A stretch of 64,000 nt of DNA from Plectrocnemia conspersa (taxonomy: Eukaryota; Arthropoda; Insecta; Trichoptera; Polycentropodidae). The position numbers and the translations under genes were made by a program. Under the pieces are notes generated by a model, which saw nothing but the letters and a program-made list of their open reading frames with translations, was not told the origin of the DNA and searched no databases. Position 1 is the stretch's first letter; every line of letters begins with the position of its first letter. The DNA lies in assembly GCA_009617715.1 (NCBI GenBank), contig VTFK01000046.1:124001-188000 (forward strand). Reading direction: 5' to 3'. This document shows positions 1-13,115 of the stretch, piece by piece.

Positions 1-3000
1 ACAATATTATTTAAATATTAATAATTAATTAACTGTCTATCAATATTTTAAAATCATAATAAAAAATGCAATATCTTATTTGCATAGTCAATTAAAATTA
101 TGTCATAAGATCATTTGGTGCTAAGCGATTTTTTTGTGAAAAAGTTATCAGTTGTTGTTATATTAAATTATATATGTATGTATGTATATTATATATGTAT
201 GTAATTAAAATCTCATTAAGGTATCTGATACAATCAGTCATCGACACTATTTTCAAAACATGCAATATTCTTGCTTGTCCACTTTTTTTTCATCAAATCT
301 TTTATTTTATAATAAAATTGATTTAAACACTGAAACAAAAAGAGGTACATTTAAAAGTAGCTTTTATGTTCACATTTAATTTTATTCTTAATTTAAGTTA
401 TTAATCTATAAATTATTTGAAAACATATTTTATTTTTAGGAAAATATTTTTGTTAGTATTTTATATTATACCTAATATATTATAATTTCATTTACCTGGT
501 ATCCTTTATATTTAGAAATTGAATAATTTTAAAAGTAATTTAATCCACCTCCTAATCGTAACTTTGTTGTATATTTTGTTTTAATACAGACAGTATTTAA
601 ATGTGTAAACACAGACAATGTAGCAAACTATGGCTGATTATGGTGTCAGAATAAACATTAAGCAAAGAATATATTTGATTTAAAAATGCATATATTTGAC
701 TATATAATGATAATATGTTAAACTATTATCGTCCATGAAACTCAACTTTTTATAAATTTTTCGGTTATGAAATGTCATTGATGTTTTTAATTTATATATT
801 ATATATAGAAAAGAGAATTATATAATTTATCAAGACTTACTTTAACAATATATAATGCTAAAGCAGGTGTTTTGTTATAACATATAACAAAGAATAGGAA
901 TTAAATTACATTTGACTATGGTAAAAGATACTAAAACATTTACACAATAGATTTCTTATTAACCTGAGTCGACTGCCAAGCCTTGGCGAGTGCGTGAGGA
1001 AATCCACAGATTTTTATTGCTTCCCATGTTTATCACTGCAACATCCATTATTCGAACGCCGTTTTATGTCTCTTATGAACATAAGGTAAATCATGTTCAG
1101 ATATGACATGTATTCGACGTACACGAATACACTACAAAAATACACAGCAACATATTATACAAGGGATTTTCAAGATAAATATTTGCTGAGAAATTCATGA
1201 GAAATATTTTCGCAACTCCTATGACAAACAAATTCAAGGAAATAATTTTGCTGCTTTAGAATTTTTTTCTTTGAAAAAAATAAATGTATTTTCAAATTTA
1301 CGATGGAATTTATGCGAGACATTTCGGTTTCAATTAAAAAAACATTAATTTTTAGATAAAATTCTAACGATTCTAAAATTGAAATTTTACAAATTCATAT
1401 GTAAAACACGCGAGACTTCCCACAATTTAAATAAACGACTAACCAATAAAACAACATTAGTCAAACGTCTCAAATATCACAAATTTTTATTACCTCAGCA
1501 TACGATGTAATCCGAAATTATAGCTCTTTTCTCCATTATTGGATCCACATTTACCAACACATGGAAAAACCTGTTTTTTTCTTATTTTTTACATCTCGCT
1601 TTCCGGTATTTAATAAAATACGAACCTGCGAGTAGAATACGAAGTGTGTTGTTATTTATTGTATACGTGTGTGATTCTAAAATTTGAAGACTACAATATT
1701 TAAAAAATATATTTATTTAACATAATTGTTATTTGCTATTAGTACTTTTGAGTGATTAATAAGTAAAAGCCAACTGTACATTCGAAACAATATAAAGCAA
1801 ATTTGTATATTTTCAGTTTTTTTTGTACTAAAACAGAAAATCTGCAGACACACTGACTTCACCGTCATGAATTGTGTGTCATGTATCATTTAGCGTGTAA
1901 TATGCAATGCTACTTTTGTCCAAGAGAATATTGAGTCGATAATAAAAGTTTGAGATCGTTGGAAACTTAATAATAAAATATATCACTGCAGTATTATAAG
2001 TAATTATCTGAATAAAAACAAAGAAACGCAATGGAATAATATGTATATTATATTATATAAGAGCGTTCTTAATTGTATATATATATAAATAAGTAAATAT
2101 ATATGTATATCTATATATATATATATATAGTATATATGTACAGCATACAATGTACATATATATATATATATATATATGTACATATGTATGTATATCTACA
2201 GCATTGAAAGATGTGAGATAAAATAGCCTAATAATCTGAAGTATGGTTTAGTAACCTACTATGTAGTATAAAAAATAAAATATTTATTAAAGAAATAATA
2301 GCAAAAATGAAAGTTATATATATATTAAATATATATGTACATATATATTAAAATAAGAATTTGCTTAGACAAAAAAGTATTAATTTGTTTTACTATATGA
2401 AGCTAAAAGTTTTATCTTTTAGGAGTGCTATAAAAAAATACTATTATTAAAACGTTCCATTAACGCACCTTATTAACGATTATTTAAATGTATTTCTTGA
2501 TTATCTACCAGAAATTCATCTGACAACTTTTTTTTGTCGCTCTGCTTATTTTTATTTTTATTTTATATTTTTTGGGCGTCGAATCATGAAATACGTGCGG
2601 TATCGAATTCTTGCTCAGTCTCCAGTTACAAGACAGGTAGCATGACAAGAGGAGATAAAACTCATTGGCTCCCCTCAGGTGTCTAATTCTCTCGCATTAT
2701 CGGCTCTCCAGTTTCTCCTCTCTCTCTCTTTCTAACGAAAAAGAAGGAAAAAAATACGAGACTTAATTATCATAACACAGAATTCCGTCACAAAGAGCAA
2801 CTTTTACTGCTGCAAGGAAACCTTTATTTGAATTAAAATACCTGAAATTATCCAATGTGAGAATTCAACACAAGCTTCGTATTTGTAAAGTGAATCATCC
2901 CATAATATGATCTGTAAGTGCGTGACAGTTTTTTTATCAAATATTTTTTGAAGATATATTCTTAGCAAAAAAATACATACATAAAAAGTAAAAAAGAGTA

Positions 3001-4182
3001 TACTGTTAAATATAATGGAATAACGAATTATTTAAAAGTTAAAAATTATAATGCGGGTCTGTATTTTGTTCAAAGGCGCTGTAAGGCTTTATCTTGTTTT
3101 AGGTATTTACTCGTGGCGGTGCAGTGTTAATTAAAACGAGATTAAATTTATCAGATTCTTACTTATAAATCGCTTAAGAATTTCATTTCCGCTCGAACAA
3201 TTTTATTTAGACGATAAATATACACACGTATTTGTACATTGTAGATATTATACATATATAGATATTTATTATATAAACTTTTGTGGAATACTCGGGATTA
3301 TTAATGAATATAAGAGCACTTAATTAAAAATTAAATTTCAGAATTAAAAAAATGTTTTTAAGCACTATTTCTTTGACAGATTTATAATGGCTTATAATAA
3401 ACTCAAAATAGTATCTTGGCAAAACATAAAAGTCATGTACCAAAAAATGCAATGTAATACAAAATGTCCCTTGGTTATTTTTAAATTTTAAAGAGTTCCC
3501 GATTTTTGTAAATACATACGTTTATGATTTATATTAAAAATTATAAAAGTTTTTTTGATTATTTTACAGCATATTATAGCCAGGGAGAAACATAGTTTTG
3601 TCCAAAATTTAAAGTTCCGCTACTGTCCTACTTTAGTTGAGGATTTACATAAACGGCGAAAGAAAAGGAGGATATCCAAAATAGATAAACTTCACAGTTG
3701 TCTACATAAATAGAATTTGTCGAAATTCGCTTAGGGTCGAAGACGACATATTTATAACATTCCAAAATGGAAGGAACGGTCTAAAGATGTTAGATTAAGA
3801 TAGGATAATATTAGAATACCAAGAATATAGGTAAAAATATTTCCAAAAAGTATAACATTGTACAAAACATTACATGTATTATTACGTAAATGTATGTTTT
3901 AAAAATAGCATATGTTATAATAATATTATAATAACAACAATTTTCTTACATCTCTCCTCGTAAGCGACTTCATTTATGTCTCATCTGGTGGAGTTTTTGG
4001 GAAACGAAATTCAAAGATTTTGATGACTCATTGTAATTAGCAATAAAAAGTCCTCATTTTTTAACCGCAGGGCTATTAAAATTCCGTTATATTTTTTTCT
4101 ATCCGTATGAAATGATAACAATTTATTTTAATTAGGTTAAATTTACAATAATATCAAAAATAGTGTCGAATCACGAATACGG
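1..4182. other. AT-rich noncoding DNA
   Basis: No gene is seen. It is mostly A/T-rich with microsatellites. One block at about 2565-2770 has balanced composition and ends in a CT-rich run (TCTCCTCTCTCTCTCTTTC); it resembles a regulatory element. The stretch at 960-1080 is also less AT-rich. The rest holds nothing I can support. Confidence 0.5.
2075..2197. repeat. (TA)n / TATG microsatellite cluster
   Basis: Runs of alternating TA broken by GTACATATG units. The two TA tracts flank a small centre, giving an imperfect palindrome. Confidence 0.9.
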
Positions 4183-4520
4183 CTCTTGAAAGTCAGAGAG
4201 TCTACGCTGGCGTGTCGAGTTTTATTATTGTCGGCTGTGAGTTCGGTCGAGCAACTAGGATTTGTCGAGCTGTGTTTTGGGACGATCCGCTGATTGTGTC
4301 GATACAGTTTTTTGGCTTATCTCGGCTGACCAATAGTTATATATTTTATAAATCTGTTCAAGACATTGTTAGAGAATGGTAGATGAGGATGTTTGCGTGA
4401 TAATTGCGTCGCTTCTTGCAAACACCCCGGAAATGCCCTTACGCCTTTAAAAATGGTCTAAATGGCTACACAGACGATCGGAAATTATTGTGATCTCTCT
4501 TCCGTCGTGTGTGTAGCCTT
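4183..4520 (+). repeat. interspersed repeat family A, copy 1
   Basis: This copy starts near CTTGAAAGTCAGAGAG, then carries the family signature TGGCGTGTCGAGTT and ATTATTGTCGGCTGTGA. About 130 bp later an ATG at 4377 opens a conceptual peptide with VDEDVCVIIASLLANTPEM, broken by a stop shortly after. The same layout recurs at 12540-12840, 16872-16940 (signature part only), 21610-21840, 48730-49135 and 54948-55260. The conserved reading frame suggests a former transposon protein. The peptide vaguely recalls the N-terminus of Harbinger-type transposases, but I would not rely on that. Confidence 0.65.
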
Positions 4521-6462
4521 CAATTTACAAACGAGGTGATCCCTTTTTGTTTGTTCGAATACATCTCCAAATTTAATTAAATTGGGCAAATTTAATTATT
4601 TTTATAAATCAAAAAAATTGGTTGTAAATGATTTTAGTGTTTTATTAAAGCACATTATTGTTAATAGATTTTTTTAAACAAATAACACTTTATTTGGAAT
4701 TATTAAAGCGAGAATAAATCAGAAAGCGTTTAATAATGCATATAAAATCACGTGTTATTTTACATATATACTATATTTGCGTTTACATAGTCAGTACGAG
4801 AGCTATCCATTTTATTCATGGCAAGTTAGGGTTTACTCCTCTACTATTAGCTCAAAAACACACGATCTGTTTATATTTTAAGCAAATTCATAGAAATTAA
4901 AATTATTAATGTATTATCAATCAATTATGTATAATGATTTAATGTATAGCTATGAACTGACTGTTTTAACGCAAATATAGTATAGATCGAGTTATACTAT
5001 ATTTTTGAAGTTGTTTAAATTTAATTTTTATTTACAACCAAATCTTTTTAGATAATTCCTGTAATTCTTAAGTAAAATTGATAAGCGAATGTTCTCACGC
5101 CGATCGTTCGTTCGCCGTCCGTTCTCATTAACTTACAGCTCCATTATCGTTTATTTTTATATAAAACCATTACTTTACACAATGATTATAAACTCACGCA
5201 CGCTCTTTGTGTCGCCATCAAACATACAGATTGTTATCGTTCATTTTATAACGTGTGACATCAATTATCCCGTGGGTTCAGATACGAAATGGCCTAAGGC
5301 GCCACAACCTTTCGTGTCTTCTCATCCAGCACGCGATGAATCAATTTGGAGTTGTCGAACTATCTGTCACTTAATCGCTAGTTCGGTTTCGTGCTGTGTT
5401 TAAAACTTATCGCCAAAACTGGCTTTTAGTAAAATTAGTCAAAATCTCACTCGCCATTTGTGCGCCCATTAAAAGAAAATGAATTAGCACGTCTATCAAC
5501 TCATCTATATGCTAAGTAGTTCTATATAGTTTGAATGGTATAAACATATTTTGAATATCTAGATTTGCTGATTTAAGGGTTTAACTAAATTGTCAGTAAT
5601 TCGTAACCATGCAGCCTAGAATATCGACGAGAATTTCATGTGACAGACAACCATTTTAAAATTATGTTTTAATGAGAAACGCTTAGTGGTGCGTGTCCTA
5701 GAATTCCACAAAATAATCTGCTTGCATCCCTTGTCTGACCGAGTACATCTTCACAAATATTTGCTTCTTTTGCTAGACATATTAAAATAACTATTTCATT
5801 AAATTATTTAAACTAATTAAGCACGTGTATGTATCAAAAATATCCCAACCCAAAACTTGAGATGAAAGTTAAATATATCCACATTATCATTACGTTGTGT
5901 AATTTATCATCTCAGGTACATCACCCCGTTGTATATTTCCTTCTAGAAAATAAACATTACAAGGGCGCGCGCGCGGAAAATAATTGTAAGTTAACCGCAA
6001 CGACGTCGTCGCGTAAATCGGGCACGTGTGTAACTTTATAATGGTCCAAAGTAATCTGCCAGAACGTGCCTCGGAGGACCTTTCGGGAAATCTGGGGGAC
6101 ATAATTTAGAAAGGCGACAAGGCCCACCATAAATTTGCGCGGCGTATAAATTAACGTTGCGTTTTTACTCGGGAGATGATCGATAAGTGGTGGGGATTTT
6201 TAATAAAAAATATATAGGTCAACTTAAAATTTTAAAATAAATATTATTGACGAAGAAGCGAAGTTAGAGAAGATTTATAGTATATGTATATGCATATTTA
6301 TGTATTTATATTGTCTTAACCTGAGTGTCAGTGCGTATAATCTTATAGAAATAATTAATTATTGTGCAAAAATTTTGAGCTAGTCCACAAATATTTTTTG
6401 TATATATATGTTCAGAGAAGGGGGTGGCAGTCCTGGGCGCCTAAATCTGAATGTGTCAGTCA
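4521..6462. other. noncoding DNA with one composition-shifted block
   Basis: This is AT-rich apart from 5085-5470 (mildly balanced, containing an open frame I do not believe) and 5930-6190. The latter block is clearly GC-richer, with a (GC)n run followed by several AT-core sites such as CATAATTTAG, CATAAATTTG and TATAAATTAAC. By eye it has the texture of an insect conserved regulatory element. Confidence 0.4.
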
Positions 6463-6606
6463 GGAGCAGGCGGTTTGATACTTTCCATTTCGATCGCTCG
6501 CGTGCTAAGTGACGAGAGTGAATGAGAGATGAAGGCATGCGGACCGCATGCTCTTATCTCTCACGCGAGCGATCGAGAGGAAAAGTATCTCACCGCCCGC
6601 GCTTGG
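6463..6606. repeat. near-loopless imperfect palindrome (foldback or hairpin unit)
   Basis: The arms meet at 6543 with GCATGCGG-A-CCGCATGC. Moving outward the complementarity continues through GAGAGAT, then CGATCGCTCGCGTG against CACGCGAGCGATCG, then GATACTTT against AAAGTATC, and GGCGGT against ACCGCC. The left arm has an extra 18 nt or so (around 6509-6526) not matched on the right. It is GC-rich against an AT-rich background. Nature unknown: foldback MITE, hairpin RNA source or duplication product. Confidence 0.8.
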
Positions 6607-8891
6607 TGTCAGTATAAATATTTTAAATGCGAGTCTTAAAAGCATGCTATATATTCGAAAAAAATAAATGGAGAAATATATTGAGAGCAATAATCAACGC
6701 CATTCTTTACAGGGCAACAATCAACGTCAAATGATGTTGACAGTAAATATTTCGGTATTTATATAAAAACTATTAATTTATTAATTAATTACCCAAAAAT
6801 GCACTACCATGTCAAAGCCGTAAAACATCCGGAAATATAATAATTTACTTAGAATAACATTTAAAATTATATTATCTCTACTTGCCAATGAGATGAAAAA
6901 AAATATTTTTAATGATATTCATAAGGCAAAGTACTTATGCACTAATTGTACTACAAAAAAATATATGTTATTATTATTGAACAATTGTATTTTATTGTAT
7001 AAATGTTAACACAATAATTAAATACTACTCTTTACAGTTTAATGAAAAGTCATATAAATTCAGCGATGAAATTAATATTACATTTTGCAACTATTGTGAT
7101 GCTGCTTTCTACCTCAATGAGTACATATAATATTGAAATGAAGAAATACAATACCATTGGTAATTATTTTTCTTTGTTTGTATTTATTAACCTAGACTGT
7201 AAATAATTTATTATATATAATTAATTAATTAAGTTTTTAATAATTCTGATAGCAGCTTTATTTCTGATTAAATTTGAAGTAAGATAGTGCGTGTAAATAT
7301 TATTTTAAGACTATTTATACTTTGGTAATATTTTTTAAGAAATCAAATAAACATACTATAACGAACTTGATTTTTTTTTGTTCCATCGGTTCATGTGACA
7401 GTTACTAATGTATAAATATTTTAGAATAACATATATTTAAAAAAGCATATTTAGTATATGAAAATATTATCTAGTATTTAGTTTGTGTATTTCTATTACA
7501 AAGGATAAAATATTAATAGTATTTTTATTTGAATTTAAAGAAAGTTAAATGCTCCAATAATATCTCTCATAAAGCTTATTGAATGAAACGCACATATTTT
7601 AAGATAAACCCTCACCGGCGAGTTTCTCTTTGTAAAAGCTCTTCATATAATATAAATTGTTACTCAATCTTCGGACCGTTTCGAAAACGCTCGCAAAGCT
7701 GCATTACTTCACACCGGCTTACAACAAAATCCGAGTCGCTATAAGCTACTTCTAGAATTTATTATAGAGCATCTGCCGCCAGCACTATGCTGCTTCGGTC
7801 ATAATATTAGAATGTTTCTCAAATGACCGGCGGCTGACGTGACATGTCATCTGACTTAATCGTCTTTAAGTTCCTGATTGTAACTTATTTTATTTGCTCT
7901 CATTAGTTTCTTAGAGTTTTGGTATCATCTGACTGAATTTAGAGTGACCATAATATTATAGTTTCCAAGCGGAACACTAATTTATAAGAGATGGTTCTAT
8001 AACTATTCATATAAAAAATCATTGGGTTACAAAAAATAAGATTTTTTTGATATGACGCAAGTGAGATTTACTTATTTTAATTTTGTTATAAAAGAACAAT
8101 ATTTTAATATCTATAGTTCATTCACTTATACTCTCAAAATAAAACTAATCATTTTTGTGCTCAATTTTGATAAAATATTGAGCATATAACGAAAAAGTTT
8201 CGAATATACATATACCAGTTAGTAATTTTGTTAGTTTTAAATTTTATAAAAAATTAAACATATCTTTTTAAATTCATTTTTACAAATAATATATTTTCCA
8301 CATTACCAATATGAGTTATATTTAACAATAACATTTGTAAAGGCACTGGATGTCCATTTTGGGGATGCATTTCCCTAATCCGTCAAAATCTCCGATCGTC
8401 ACGTACGTCAGCATAACAAAATACACGTTTGTATCAATTCTTACATTTCAATTTACATATTTATCAATTTTATTATTTATGCAACTGATATTTGGTACTT
8501 TAAATTTTACAATAAATAAAATACTTCTACAAATGCTTTTAACTTTTACACATTGTAGAAGACAAATAATACACATAATACGAACCCATCAGTTTTTTTG
8601 CAGTTTGTTTTCAAATAAATTAAAAAAACCTTTATAAAATGTGTATTAGTATAACTGTAATATTTTATGTATTTTTTGGTTTGTAAAATAAAAATTTTTG
8701 GCTGTACAATTAATAATTATATAATAAACAGTAGCGCAAAAATATTGATTACGTTAATTGATGTATCTTTTGTAAAACAAACAATGAAAAAGCACGTAAA
8801 AAAATCTTTAGTTTATTATTTTTCTTCATTTTTTGTAGCATCAATCTCCAAAAATGAATCAAAAATGCTGGTTTAATGCTGGTATAATTAG
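6607..8891. other. AT-rich noncoding DNA with one balanced block
   Basis: No gene is seen. The block at 7600-7870 is markedly less AT-rich and may be regulatory. The small open frames at 8350-8876 are AT-driven and show no protein-like composition. Confidence 0.4.
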
Positions 8892-9971
8892 TACGAAGCT
8901 CTATCGAGTCGCGACCGAAATGATATTACAAGACTTTATATAGAACCATTTAAAAAGAAACGTTTAAAATTATTACCACTCTATAGCATTCATTCAATGA
9001 CGGATGTTAACTTTTCAACGTCGCCAGAGCTGTCGCAAGCAACTTGTGCCTTTGTAATTTTTATTAACAATGGCTGGCATTACGGTCTTATATTAAGCCA
9101 AGGTACTTTGGCACATAAACGGTTAAAGCATAAGTTTAACGTATATTTTATGTTCATATTATCCAAATAACTGAAAATTTTTCACAAATAATGTCTTAAA
9201 ATAGATTTTATAACAGCCTCAAATCATGAAATAAATTTATCCTTAGTCTCAAAAAGAAAAGAAAAAACTTATTATTTTTGAAGACTAAATTTTTTTTTCA
9301 AATCTTTACTCAAAACCTATCTTTAATATGTTCAAAAACACTAATTATAAAAAACTTTTCTGGCTCAAAATTTTTTATCATTTAAAACCCATAAAAATAC
9401 AACATTTTTTTTACTCTACAAACTTTTTCTTTAAATATTAAAAACGATAAGTTTTTTTTTCTGTTTTTTATTATTTAAATAAGCTTTTTAATAAGCAAAT
9501 AAAACCTCTCAAACTGTTTTCAAAAAAACAAAATAAATCATTTGACATTATTTTTATTTTTACAAAAAGAAAACTAATTTTTTATGAACTTTACTAGCTC
9601 CACATTTTTTCTTTTAATAGCCTTTTAAATCGCTCAATACAAAAAATACAGATTTTTATTCGTCTACAAAATTTTTCTTTAATAATTTTAAAGACTAAAT
9701 TTAAAAATTAAAAGTTTCTTATTTTTTATTTATTTTTAAATACCAAAATTTTTTCCATTCTACATTTTTTCCTTTAAATAGCATCTGAAACTATTAAAAA
9801 AGGTAAAGTCAGTTATCGATTTACAACAGGCCTTTCTTCTGCTACCTAAGTCGAATTTCATACAAAAAATAATTAGAAATAATAAAATACTAATTGTAAA
9901 AGGTTTGCGATTTTTTTCGAGAGCTTTGTAAAAGCTCGTGGCAAAACGGCGCGACTCGATAGAGCTTTGTA
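8892..9971. mobile_element. TIR-bounded element of about 1.08 kb, no coding capacity
   Basis: An inverted pair of AAGCTCTATCGAGTCGCG at 8896-8913 and 9950-9967 matches 18 of 18 bases. With four more outer bases it is 21 of 22. The interior has no transposase frame. From about 9240 to 9800 it is a series of diverged tandem units sharing a core like CTACAAATTTTTCTTTAAT. No clear target duplication is visible, so the element class is unassigned. It looks like a MITE or foldback-type element. Confidence 0.6.
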
Positions 9972-12539
9972 TGGCGTCCGTGGCATACAAACGGTTAAAT
10001 ATAAAAAGCTCATAATTTATTAAAATACATCTAGTTTTCCAATTCCTACAAATGTTTTAAATAAAAAAATGTCATCTTATATGTTTATATTTGGGTGAAA
10101 AAAATCATACAGATCTAAGAATCAGCAAGTTTTTTTTTGTGTATACACAAAATTGTTTCATTTATATTTGAAGTTATGGTGATCATATCAATATATATTT
10201 ATTTATGTATGTATATCTATATAGAGATAGTTTCGCCTCTAGGCCCGTCTAAATTCTCCATTCTCTATATTCATTCATTGTCGTTGCATTGGTAGCGTAA
10301 ATTAGGCAATAATTTAACCCCGTTGTGCCGGAACGAAATGTATCGGTTCGAGCTCCTTTGTGGAGGGCCTTAATGAATCATGACCCGTTCAAATCTACCG
10401 ACAAGACGAATAACAATGAATTTCGGCGCTTAATGCGACCATATATTATTAAGCACACTGTGTGTGAATAACAAACGGATACCAATGTGTTGTGTTGTTG
10501 TCGTCCCCTGAATAAACTTAGATTAACGAAGACAAGTAGTAATTTTAACATCTAGAGATTTTATTAATTTATTACACCTTTTAGTATTTAAAAGCCGAAT
10601 GGGAAGAGCTTAACCTAATATGTAATAAGTTTAATAAGAAAACTTTGAACAGATGTTTTTGTTTGTGTTAGAAGTTAGTGAATATTACAGTTTGTTGTAT
10701 AGTAAAAAGTACTCCTTAAATCGGTGGTGTCACGCCTTAAAAATTTTGGATTTTCTGGATTGCATCATCCGAAAAATGTCGATGGCCACGTATGTTTCAT
10801 TATTTATTTTTGCTACAATGTGACTAATTACAACCTAAAAAATCAAAGCTAGATTAAGTACTGCTAAATTAAATGTAAGTTTACACATTATTATTACATC
10901 TTACTGCAAGTCAATTAATCTTATTATTACAACTAAGTTACATGAATCATCGCAGAGTTATCACCGAAAAAGGACCAATCCATTCAACGTAGTACCCAGG
11001 CACACCCTCAAAATATCTTACCACGAATTTAATAGCCCCGCATACGCACTTCATATATCATACAATAATAAACAAGGTGAGTTCCACGCCGGCGATTTAT
11101 CAAAACATCTGACCCGAAATCTGGTCACGAGCCATCACTTTTCGCGGGCTCGACCGTAAATTATTGCATACGAACGAGCATTGCTAAAATTTTAATAACC
11201 CATAATTTTACATCCTGACAAACGTAAAGCGACCACGGCGTTTGTTTGTATGTACGCTAGCTGTTTAAAAAATTACCGAACTCTTGTAATAGTTTATCGC
11301 TAGTTTACTTTTTATCACATCACTCTATTGTACTGCTTCCTAGATAAGCTATAGTGACACAAAACTAGTAAAATATTTTTTATCTACGCGTGTTTGAATG
11401 CATTGCCATAAAATAATCTGAAGGATTATGAGGAAATTATTTTCCAGTGCAATTAAAGCACAACAAAATAATGCACCGCAGATTCCGCAGAAACAGAGAC
11501 AAAAATTGTCATACAAAACAATTTTCGAATAACGAATTCTGATGTATTTTTTTTGGTATCAAAGTTAGTTTTAATAACTGTCAAATAATTGACAAATTAT
11601 GTATTATTTGCAACAGTGAATAAAACAATTTCAACTGGTAGCTGTGACTAACTGTTAACGTCCTATTTAGACGAGAGATTTTGAAAGTCACATCGTCAAA
11701 TATATTGTAAATAAGCTCTGAAACAATATAATTAAGTTCGATAACTTTTTGAACATCCCAAGTAAGTAGATATAAAATTATACCATGGTATATTTAGCGG
11801 TGCATTAGCGGGCGTCGCAATGAATATCCCATAACTCAAGTGCGGGCGCCAACTTGTGTCTTCCTCTAAAACTTAATTTTAATTCGCGCCCTAAATCAAC
11901 ATAAGGACCGATAAATAAAGGGCAAATGTGAAGCGTTCGAGTTGTATATATAAAAAAACTAAGATATACAGACGCAAACCGCCAAGCTGAAATGATGTTG
12001 GACAGATCTCGGAAAATGTGTGTCGCTGACCACTTAAGCGGAACAAAATAGAGATAATAATTTTTCACGTGAAAATATTCACTAGGTGAATGTGTTATAT
12101 TTAACTTGGAATGCAATATATTTAATGAAATAATGGTAAAATGTCAGATAGTATTATTAATAAATTAAGAGAATAAAAAATAATGATCAGAACGATCCGA
12201 TTAGTTTTCTGAAGCTTTTATGTTTATTTTACATGCTTACTGCTTTCTTAAAAATAATAAATGAACCAAATATAAAAGAGTTTAAATCACAATAAAATTA
12301 TTAAAATAAGTAAATATTTAATATAAAAAAATCATTATATATTAATAAATAGATAGGGATTAAATTTTTCCAATAGTAAAAATTAAATCCATAAATCCCT
12401 AAATATCTAACACAAACGGGGCCACGTCAAAAACTTAAATCTGTCCAGTTTAATAATAATGTTTATTGTAAAAGTAATACCGAGAATGTGGCTACTTTTG
12501 AGGGCAATATTCTGCTCCTTTTATTTCTTGTGTGTATAA
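9972..12539. other. noncoding DNA with two candidate regulatory blocks
   Basis: Blocks at 10230-10520 and 11050-11260 are less AT-rich than their flanks and dense in homeodomain-like AT cores (CTTAATGAATCATGAC, GCTTAATGCGACC, TTTTAATAACCCATAATT). The stretch 11805-12110 is a weaker third block. The remainder is plain AT-rich sequence. Confidence 0.4.
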
Positions 12540-12840
12540 AAAGAACCATTTTACATCTAAGGCGTAAACACATTTCGTGTTTGTTTAAGAAGCGTTGCAA
12601 TTGGCCTGCCAACATCCTCGTCTGAAATTCGCCTGAGTAGTTTCGAACCACTAATGTTAAATATATGACACATGATCATAGAGGGACGATGAAGAAAGAC
12701 GCGACCAGAGACACACCAAGTGGAGACGCAAAAGAGTTACATCATTAGCGAATCGTCCAGCATCAACACAATAACACATCACGACTGCTCACAGAACAGA
12801 TCACAGCTTGCAATAATTTAACTCTACACTCTTTTCAAAG
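12540..12840 (-). repeat. interspersed repeat family A, copy 2
   Basis: On the minus strand it begins with GTGTAGAGTTAAATTATTG and GCAAGCTGTGA, a diverged form of the family signature. It leads to a conceptual peptide with ACEDEDVGR-like and KHEMCLRLR segments (encoded around 12555-12625). It is strongly diverged from copy 1 but collinear with it. Confidence 0.6.
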
Positions 12841-13115
12841 ACTTTTTCTTAAATTCAGAAAATAAATAATTAAAGTTATTTTATTAAATGAAATTCAGTT
12901 TTTCACAATAAAAAAATTGATAGAAAATTAACAATTGAAATTTTACTGAAATGCCGCTTTATTTAGGATTTTTTTAAGAATTGCTAGTCATCATTTTTAT
13001 ATAATATGTATGTGTGTATATGTTACAGTGAATGTGAAATAGTTAATTAAATAAATTATTAAGTGGCAAATAAATTATATTTTCACTAGTAGAAATATAA
13101 TTTCACTAACTAGGT

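Noticed and set aside
5089..5403. 104-codon open frame
   Set aside because: Composition and predicted product show no domain or homology I recognise, and there is no splice or polyadenylation context. Probably chance in a mildly GC-richer stretch.
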